From contig CM057462.1 in assembly GCA_030035585.1 (NCBI GenBank), positions 68,854,734 through 68,918,733 of the forward strand: a stretch of DNA of 64,000 nucleotides, given 5' to 3'. This DNA comes from Dugong dugon. Lineage: Eukaryota; Chordata; Mammalia; Sirenia; Dugongidae. Positions 12,701-23,300 of the stretch are shown piece by piece. The number at the start of each line of letters is the position of its first letter. Position 1 is the stretch's first letter. The notes under the pieces are model-generated. The model made no database searches, was not told the DNA's origin, and saw only the letters and a list, made by a program, of their open reading frames with translations. A program made the translations under genes and the position numbers.

Positions 12701-15700
12701 AAGTTATTATTAGGCTCATTTTCATATGAGGAAACCGAGGCAGTGCATAGTGGGAGAGCCGGGATTTTAGTTCCTCTGTGAATCCGGAGGTTATGGCCCT
12801 ACCCTTTGAGGCTGACTCAGCTCTGCTTCCTGTGTTCCTTGTCTCTTCAGCTTCTGCTTCCTGGTTCCTTGGCCTCTAGGCCCCTCGGGCCTCACACCCA
12901 CATCTGCCCGGCTGGGGCAAGTGTTCTAAAGCTCTGTAGCTTCATGGATAAGTGCCTGGAGGCACCCCACTCTTCCAGGAAGCTTCCTGCCAAAGGCATT
13001 CAGCTCTCTCAGTGATCAAGAGGCAAAAGCTCTCTCACTCCATGGGTTGGCTCCAGCGCTGTCTCGTGCTGGTCTCCTGGTTCTGCTGCTGCTTCTCACG
13101 GTCTTCACTGTCTCCAGTGTAACAGCTCTCCTCATTTCCTTCTGAGTTGTCATCAGAATTGTCTTTGATGTCCATAATTCCATTCTCTTAGTCATCTAGT
13201 GCCGCTATAACAGAAATACTACAAGTGGATGGCTTTGACAAAGAGAAGTTTATTCTCTCACAGTCCAGTAGACTACAAGTCCAAATTGAGGGCATCAGCT
13301 CCAGAGGAACACTTTCTCTGTTGGCTCTGGAGGGAGGTGTGTGTCAACAATCTTCCCTTGGTCTGGGAGCTTCTCTGTGCAGGAATCTCAGGTCCAAAGG
13401 ACACACTCTGCTCCTGGCACTGCTTTCTTGGTGCCATGAGGTTCCCACGTGTCTCTGCTTGCTTCTCTCTTTTATATCCCAAAAGAGATTGGCTTAATAC
13501 ACTATCCAATCCTGTATACTTCATCAGTATAACTGCTGCTAATCCATCGTATTTCATCACAATGATAGGGTTTACAACACATAAGGAAATCACATCAGAT
13601 TACAAAATCGTACACAGTCATGCAATACTGGGAATCATGACCCAGCCAAGTTGATAGATATTTTTGGGGGACACAGTTCAATCCATGACATCCACCAACA
13701 GTCTCTTCAAGGCAATCTAGGCTTTTACTATTTAGGCACTTTAAAACTCTTCCAGCCTATATCCATTCACAGTTTCAAATCTGCCCACATTTTACATATC
13801 TGTTAGAGCAGCATCCCACTCCTCTGGTACCAAATTCTGTCTTGGTTATCTAGTGCTGCTGTAACAGAAATACCACAAGTGGATGACTTTAACAAAGAGA
13901 AATTTATTCTCTCACAGTCTAGGAAGCTAGAAGTCCGAATTCAGGGTGCCAGCTCCAGGGGAAGGCTTTCTCTCTCTCGGCTCTGGAGGAAGGTCCTTGT
14001 CATCAATCTTCCCCTGCTCTAGGAGCTTCTCACTCAGTGCAGGGACCCCGGGTTCAAAGCATGCGTGCTCCTGGCTCTATTTTCTTGGTAGTATGAGGTC
14101 CCTGTGTCTCTCTGCTCGATTCTCTCTTTTATATCTCAGAAGAGATTGGCTCAAGACACAACCTAATCTTGTAGATTGAGTCCTGCCTTATTAACATAAC
14201 TGCCACTAATCCTACCGCATTAACATCATAGAGGTAGGCTTTACAACACATAGGAAAATCATATCAGATGACAGAATGGTGGACAATCACACAATACTGG
14301 GAATCATGGACTAGCCAAGTTGACACACATTTTTGGGGGACACAGTTCAATCCATGACACCACCCCTACCCGAGGGCTGATTTGTAGGTTTGTCTTAATC
14401 TGGGTTCTATACAGAAGCAGAACCACCAAAGCGTATAAATATATATTTAGAGATATTTACATCAAGGAAATGGCTCACGTGGTTGTAGAGGCTGGAATGT
14501 CCCAAGTTCATGGGTCAAGATAGAGGCTTCTCCTGATTTACATAGCTACAGGGGTTGGTGAACCCAAGATCAGCATGTCAGAGAGCAGGGCTCTTGCTCA
14601 CAGACTGCGAAGATAGATGAATTCCAAGACTGGCAGGCAAGACCGCAGGTAAACTGCTAGCTCAGGTCACAAGAACCAGAGGTCAGATGAACAAGGGCCA
14701 GCTGCAGGATCTAGAGCAAGCAAAAGCCCACAAGCCTTGCCAAAATGTCCACTAATATTCGATGCAGGCCACATGCCCAAGGAAACTCCCTTTTGACTGA
14801 TTGGCAACTCACAGGAGATCCCATCATGGAGGTGATCACATTATATCAAATCTCATGATGGAAGAGATCACAACATCATACGACTGGCAAACTACATCAT
14901 AACTGCCAAACCACTGAGAGTCATGGCCCAGCCAAGTTGGCACACAACCTTAATCATCACAAGTTTCCTTATTAGTAAGAATCTTATCTTATTCAACTTG
15001 ATATCAACTTTATTAGTTATTCATTTGCTTATCCATTTCACATTTATCGAGCACCTTTTTACATGCATGGCAGTGTCCAAGGTTTTACAACCCAATAAAT
15101 ATGTATTGAATTGATTGTGTTATGGCATAAAGTTTGCATGGAGAAATTCCAGGGAAGGAAACTGACAGCTTTACTGGAGGGGTGACACACATGCACAGCA
15201 TCTGGAAAGGGAATGCAGGAGATTCATCACCAAGGCCTGGGTTGGTTAAAGGGTAACAAATCAATCGAGAAAACCTGTTGACTTCTAGAAGAACAGGCAC
15301 AAAGCTTAGATTGGAGAACAAGGGGTTGGCAATAATGATTGAGCATGTCATCCAACAGGGAGAGATTTTTTTTTTTTTAATTGTGAAAATATACATAACA
15401 AAACATAAGCCATCTCAACAACTTCTATGTATACAATTCAGTGATGTTGATTACATGCTTCAAGTTGTGCAACCATTCTCAACTATCCTTTTCCAAACCA
15501 CTCTACCACCATTAACATAAACTCAATGCCCCCTAAGCAAAAACTCCCTGTCTCCCTCTCCCTCCCGCCCCTGGTAACCACTAATAATCTTTAGTTTTTA
15601 TGTATTTGCTTACTTTATGTAAGTGAGATCACACAGAATTTGTCCTTTTGTGGCTGACTTATTTCATTCAGCATGATGTTTTCAAGGTTCATCCATGTAT

Positions 15701-18700
15701 GGCGTGCATCAGGACTTCATTTCTCTTTACAGCTGAGTAGTTTTCCATTGTGGGTATATACCACATTTTGTTTATCCATTCATTTATCCATTCTTTTTTT
15801 TAAATGTTGTTGTTAGTTGCCATCAAATCGATTCCAACTCATGGCAATCCCATGTGTGCAGAGTAGAACTACTTCATAGGGTTTTCAAGGCTATGATCTT
15901 TCAGAAGCAGATAGCCAGGCCTGTTTTCAGAGGCGCCTCTGGGTGGGTTCAAACCACCAACTTTTTGGCAAGTAGTTGAGCACCTAACAGTTTGCACCAT
16001 CCAGGGACTCCAATTAAGTGATGCACTGAAAATGTGAAGATATAGATTAGTACTTAAGTAAAAGGTCTGGAGGTAAAGAATCAGTTGGGGTCCTCCAGCC
16101 CTTGGCCCCAGATGAGGGGCAGGCATATCCCTGTAGCAGAGAACTACCTGCCAAGGCATAGTGAGGCTAGTGCTTGGGATCATCAGATTCTCTAGGCTCT
16201 GACTCGACACTCACTGCTCCTGAGATCACATCCAAGTGAAAGCACAGTTTGTTCCTGGCACAGGTGATTTGGTCTGCATTCTGGTACGCAGACACTTGAG
16301 GGCTTTGCTACTCAAAGTGTGGTCTGGCACGAAGACCAGCAGCAGCATCACCTGGGGGCTGGTTAGAAATGCTGGCTTTCAGGACCTGCCCAGATCTACT
16401 GAATCAGAAGCTGCATTTAAGATCCTCAGGTGATTTGTTTGCATAGTCATATGAAATGTGCTGCTGTGGGTTCTACACACAAGGTTCTGTTCTACAAGAA
16501 AAGTGGGTTCTATGGCAAAGTAGCCTGTCCTCTGGGCCCATGGCGACAGGGACCCTTCCCCAACTTGGTGCCATTCTTGGTGCCCTCATGTTGAGTGTGA
16601 AATGGAAGGTCATGATCTAAGGTGTGGGGAGAGAAGAGATTGCTTGGTCCCAAAGTTCAGAGTCCCCACAACCTGGCCTCCAACAAGCTCTTCATCTCCC
16701 TTCTCTCTTCTTACTTCATACCCCAGTGATATGGAACTACTGCAAGCCCTCCCAACCACCCTTATTAGCTGTGTCATACTTCTGTGCCTTTGCTCCTGCT
16801 GTTCCTGTTGTCCAGGTATATACACACAATGGACACCCTTTGCCCTCTCCTTGAAAACTCCTTCAAGCCTCAATTCCTGGGAATCCATCCTGGTCGTTCA
16901 GGTAGGACTAAGTGCCTTTCCTCTGTGCCCTACTCCTCCATCACGGCAAGATGGCCATTGCTAAACTGTGCCCAGAAACCTCACTAAACAGTCCACTGCT
17001 TAGGATCAGGACAGCGCCTGGCATATAATAGGTACTCAGTAAATATTTATTGGATGGATGGATGGATATTTATCAAACATAAACAAGAAAAGTGAACTCT
17101 TAATGGATGCAGTAGACGATAATTATCTGTTTACTTTTCTGTATTCCTCACTAACCTGCTTGCTGCTGAGGGCAGGAACCATGTCTCATTTATGCCTGCA
17201 TCCCAAGGACCTGGCAGGTACCCTATAAATGTATGTTCAACAAACGAATGAAAAAAAATGAATAAAGTATGTAACACAGTGCTTAAGAGCTCAGTGCTCT
17301 GGAGCCAGACTGTTGGAGTTGGAATCCTGGGTCTTGCTCGCTGAGTAACCTTGGGTAAGTTACCTAACCTCTCTGTGCCTCAGTTTCCTCTTCTGTAAAG
17401 TTGTGATTGTAATAGTATCTACCCATAGGGTTATTGTGATACTTAAGTGTATTAAGTTCATATCAAGTGCTTAGAAAAGTGTTATTGTTGCTGGTGATGT
17501 TGGAAAGAGCATGAATGGGTGAGAATGGTGCAGCTGTTTGTATCTTACTTTACCAAAGTCCACCTGAAGGTAAGTTAGCTGGTACCTCAAGAGGCTGAGC
17601 CATGAGCTGGGATAAAGACTCATGCCCCAAAAGTAAAATCAGAGAGTTAATCTGTGCCCAGGCATAACACTGCACATTTCCCACAGGCCCTGTGTCCATG
17701 GCTCATTCGTCCAGACTCACTCTCCCTTTTTTTTTAATGCAGGAAAATGTCTCCCTGATCAAGGAGATTAATGAGCTCCGCAAGGAGCTGAAGTTCACCC
17801 GCTCCCAAGTCTATGACCTTGAAGCAGCCCTGAAATTGGCCAAGAAAATTCGACCACAGGAGGTTTCAGAGACAGGTAGTGTCACCAGTGGCCAGGGGAG
17901 ATTGGGCAGTGGGACCAGGGAACCAATGGTAGCCACAGGCCAGGACTCCCTTTGGCTTCCAGTGCTGCCTCTTCCAAGGGTTCCACCCATGACCTTCTGT
18001 GAGCCTCTCCATGCCTTGTCCCTTCTCTCCAAAAGGATCTGTGAGGATCTTACTATATCCCAACACTTACAGGTCCACAATCCCTGTCCAGAATCCTTGA
18101 GAGTTAACTATAAGAATTCAGAATTTTTCAGATTTTATAAAGAGCATTATATCTATCTATATCTCACACGTCTGTGCCAAGAAATTTGGAAGACAGCTAC
18201 CTGGCCAACCAACTGAAAGAGATCCATATTTGTGCTCATTCCAAAGAGAGGTGGTCCAACAGAATGTGGGAATTATTGAACAATATCATTAATATCACAT
18301 GCAAGTAAAATTTTGCTGAAGATCATTCAAAAACAGTTGCAGCGATATATCGACAGGGAACTTCCAGAAATTCAAGCCTGACTCAGAAGAGGACGTGGAA
18401 CCAGGGATACCATTGCTGATGTCAGATGGATCCTGGCTAAAAGCAGAGAATACCAGAAAGATGTTTACCTGTGTTTTATTGACTATGCAAAGGTATTCAA
18501 CTGTGCGGATCGTAACAAATTATGGATAACATTGCAAAGAATGGGACTTCCAGAACACTTAATTGTGCTCATAGGAACCTGTACATAGACCAAGAGGCAG
18601 TCATTTGAACAGAACAAGGGGATGCTGCTTGGTTTAAAATCAGGAAAGATTTGTGTCAGAGTTGTATCCTTTCACCATACTTATTCAGTCTGTATGCTGA

Positions 18701-20346
18701 GCAAATAATCTGAGAAGCTGGACTATGTGAAGAAGACTGCGGCATCAGGACTGGAGGAAGACTCATTTACAACCTGCGTTATGCAGATGACACAACCTTG
18801 CTTGCTGAAAGTGAAGAGGACCTTAAACACTGATGAAGATCAAAGACCACGGCCTTCAGTGTGGATTACACCTCAACATAAAACAAAACTCCTCACAACT
18901 GGACCAATAAGCAACATCATGATAAACAGAGAAAAGATTGAAGTTGTCAAGGATTTCATTTTACTTGGATGCGTAATCAGCGCCCATGTAAGCAGTAGTC
19001 AAGAAATCAAACAGGGTATTGCATTGGGCAAATCTGCTGCAAAAGACCTCTTTAAAGTAAAGATGTCACTCTGAAGACTAAGGTTTACCTGACCCAAGTC
19101 ATGATATTTTCAGTCACCTCATATGCACGCAAAAGCTGGACAATGAATAAGAAAGATCAAAGAATTGACATCTTTGAATTATGGTATTGGTGAAGAATAT
19201 TGAATATACCATGGACTGTCAGAAGGACAAACAAATGTGTCTTGGAAGAAGTACAGCCAGAATGCTCCTTAGAAGGGAGGATGGTGAGACTCTGTCTCAT
19301 GTACTTTGGACATGTTATCAGGAGGGACCAGTCCCTGGAGAAGGACATCATGCTTGGTAAAGTAGAGGGTCAGGCAAAGAAGAGGAGGGCCTTCAACAAG
19401 ATGGACTGAGACGGTGGCTGCAACAATGGGCTCAAGCATAGCAACAATTGTGAGGATGGTGCAGGACTGGACGGTGTTTTGTACTGTTATACATAGGATC
19501 ACTATGAGTTGGAACCGACTCAACAGCACCTAACAACAACATCTATCTATCTGTCTATGTAGTATATAACATAACATCCCCAGAGGGATCTGGGGCAGTG
19601 CCCTGATATCAAACACGTTAGTGTTTCTGTGGTGAAACATGAATATTCACACTAAGTGGAATAGATGGATAGGTGCCATCAAGTTGACTCCAACTCATGG
19701 TGACCTTGTTGCCCAGTGCTGCATCATCCTCACGATCACTGGCATGTTTAAGTCCATCATTGCAACTGTTGTACCACTGCATTTCACCAAGGGTCTCTCT
19801 CACCCTCATTGGCCCTCTACTTCACTAAACATGATGTTCCCTTCTAGGAATTTATCCATCCTGATGACATGTCCAAAGCAAGCTAGTTGGACAGTATTCT
19901 GTTGTAATCCATAAAGTTTTCACTGGCTAATTTTTGGAAGTAAATCACCAGGCCTTTCTTCCTAGTCTGTTTTAGTCTGAAAGTGCTACTGAAACTTGTC
20001 CACCGTGGGTGACCCTGCTGTTATTTGAAATACTGGTGGCATAATTTCCAGCATCATAGCAACACGCAAGGCACCACAGTAAGACAAACTGGCAGACAGG
20101 TGGTGAAGTGGAATAAATAAAGACTATTAAAAGCTTCATAAGTTTAGAAGAGCTTTCCATTTTTGAGCTTTTTGCACTTTAGAATTATGGATAAGGGATT
20201 GTGGGCCTATACAATTAAAATCAAGGCAAAAAGAAAGATCAGAAAGTATTTAAAGGAAGTTGGGAAAGAATTACATAAGAAATATGAAATAAGTTAGTGT
20301 CTTAGGCTGGGTTCTCTAGAGAAGCAAAACCAGTAAAGCGTATAAG

Positions 20347-20378
<32 letters not shown>

Positions 20379-23300
20379 TCAAGGAAACAGCTCACACAAT
20401 TGTAGAGGCTAGAATGTCCCACGTCCGTGGATCAGGGTAGAGGCCTCTCCCAATTCATGCAGCCGCAGAAGCTGGCAAGCCCAAGATCAGGAGGTTGGAG
20501 AGCAGGGCTCCCGCTCACAGGCTGTGAAGGTTGATGAATTCCAAGATCAGCAGGCAAGACTACAAGGTTTCTCCTGATTCATGTAGCTGCAGGGGCTGGC
20601 GAACCCAAGATTGGCAGGTCAGAGAACAGGGCTTCACTCACAGGCTGTGAAGATTGATGAATCCCAAGTTCCACAGTTAAGCTGACAGCTCAAGTCCCAA
20701 GAACCAGAGGTGAGACGACAGGAGGCAGCCACAGGATCCACAGAGAGCAAACAGCCAAAACGTCTGCTTATATTCAGATGTAGGCCACACCCCCAAGGAA
20801 ACTCCCTTTCATCTGATTGGCTACTCACAGTATATTCAATTATGGGGGTGATCACATATAAACACTGAGAAGCATGGCCCAGACAAGCTGACACACAATC
20901 TTAACCATCACAGTTAGTTACTGTAATTATAATCTCAAGTTCCTCTGAGTCTGTGACAGCCAAGGCAAAGAGGAAAATAAAGGAATGTGATAGGTTACAT
21001 AGTTCTTATTGTTTGGTAAAGGGAACCTTTTTCTGGCATTAAATTCTATGAGAAACTCATCACAAGGATGCTTACGAAAGGGATATTAAATAACATAATG
21101 GATAGTCTTTAACTTCAGGCTTTTAGACAATAAAGAAACATTCTTTAGGTGTCCATTTCTTATCTGGGGAGTCAGTAAAACCAGGAAATAAAACTGGCAT
21201 GGGTCAGTCTTATGTAGATTTGATCTGCATTCTGGTACTCAGACCCTTGGGGGCCTTGCTACTCCAAGTGTGGCCTGGCCCACTGACCAGGAGGAGCAGC
21301 ATCTCCTGGGAGCTGGTTAGAAATGAATGCACTCTCAGGGCCTGCCTCAGACCTACTGGGTGGTAGGTCTACCTTCCCAGGTGGCCAAGTTCCTCAGGCC
21401 ACTTCTGAGGGAAATGGTTCAAGTATATGGTTTTCTGATGGTTTACATTCAGGAATAAACCTTAAAGACTTTGATCAACTGAAACATCCCATGACTGCAA
21501 ATTAGGTCTTTCAAATATCAGTTGTCTCATGTACTACAGTCATGTAAAATATTATCATTGGGTGAAGTTGGTTGAAGTGTACACAGGAACTCTCTGTGCT
21601 ATTTTTGCAACTTCTTGTGAGTCTTCAGCTATTTCAAAATTATATATATAGAGAGAGAGCTCTGGTGGCACAGTGGTTAAACTCTCAGCTGCTAACCAAA
21701 AGGTCCGTGGTTTGAAGAGCCCATCAACTGCTCTGAGGGAGAAAGATGTAGCAATCTGCTTCCATGAAAATTACAGCCTTGGAAACCCTATGGGGCAGTT
21801 CTTCTCTGTCCTATAGGGTTGCTATGAGTTGGAATCGACAGCACACAATAACAGCACACACACAAATAGACAGACACACATATATGTATTTCAAAATTAC
21901 ATATATACATACATATCTGTATACACAGGAGCCCTGGTGGCATAGTGGTTAAGCATCTGGCTGCTGACCCAAAGGTTGGCAGTTCGAGTCCACCAGCAGC
22001 TGCTTGGAAACCCTGTGGGCCAGTTCTACTCAGTCCTTTAGGGTCGCTATGAGTCAGAATTGACCCGACAACAGGATAGGTTTTTTGGTTTTTCTGTATA
22101 CATATATACATGTATATATACATGTATACGTATAATTTTGTTGTCTCACATGCCCTTTTAGTTAGAGTTGAAGAGAAGTTGAGACAAGTAAACCCTACAA
22201 GCAGTACTTGAAGTGGCAATATTGGGTTAAAGAACTGACATGAGTTATCTGTCTTAGTCATCTAGTGCTGCTATAACAGAAATACCACTAGTGGATCGCT
22301 TTAACAAAGAGAAATTTATTTCCTCACAATAAAGTAGACTAAAAGTCCAAAATCAGGGCGTCAGCTCCAGGGAAAGGCTTTGTCTCTGTCGGCCTTCTCA
22401 TCAATCTTCCCCCGGACAAGGAGTTCCTCCGCGCAGGGACCCTGGGTCCAAAGGAAGCGCTCTGCTCCTGGCACTGCTTTCTTGGTGGTATGAGGTCCCA
22501 CTCTCTGCTCACTTCCCTTTCCTTTTTATCTCTTGAGAGATAAAAGGTGGTGCAGCCCATATCCCAGGGAAACTCCCTTTACATTGGATCAGGGATGTGA
22601 CCTGGGTAAGGGTGGTGTTACAATCCCACCCTAATCCTCTTTAACATAAAATTACAATCACAAAATGGAGGACAACCACACAATACTGGGAATCATGGCC
22701 TAACCAAGTTGACACATATTTTGGGGGGACACAATTCAATCCATGATAGTATCTCATGTGTTATGAAGACTGAAATGCTTGACTGTCTTGAAGGTGAACC
22801 CATCTTCTCTTGGAGGAGAAGCACAAATGTACCTGTGAACAATTGCAAAGCTTCTCTTAAAAAGTTTCAAATCTGCCCAAGCATCCTAGCAAAAATACTC
22901 AATTGAGCCCTCCTCAGGGTGCTGTAGGATATAGCCAGGTACTTCTTAATACTATTATGGAAATTTTCAAATATATACAAAAATAGAAAAATCTAATGAA
23001 TTCCCATTAATCTATCCCCTAACACAGGTCAGCAGGACAGTGCCACCCTGCCGGGTGTGGGGAATAGGAGAATGGGCAGACTACATCAGATAGGCCTCAG
23101 AGCAGGCAGACTGGGGGTTCAGGAAGGGCCCGGGCTGGGGTCTCACTCAGCATTTGCCTTATCATGTGGAAGTGTATCTGTTCATGTCTCCATCTCTCTT
23201 CTGGACATTGAAATGTCTTATCTCCTTATCCCTAGCTTCTGGGATTCAGAATGTCTACAGCAGAGTAGGTGCTCAATGACTGTTTGAGCCGGGAGGGAAG

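Larger units (their letters stand above)
3062..17742 (+). other. Large CFAP57 intron, transposon-dense
   Basis: 14.7 kb between exons c and d. It holds MIR, L2, AfroSINE-type, tRNA-Gly SINE, MaLR and MLT2-like LTRs, a long RTE copy, an L1 piece, MER5A and the inverted duplication. Stretches 3062-4840, 6360-7230 and 14965-15365 showed nothing beyond possible faint old repeats. No extra exon was recognised. Confidence 0.85.

Noticed and set aside
17876..18216. In-frame extension of CFAP57 exon d past the donor
   Set aside because: The extra codons do not resemble the family, a good GT donor precedes them and the phase joins correctly to the last exon.
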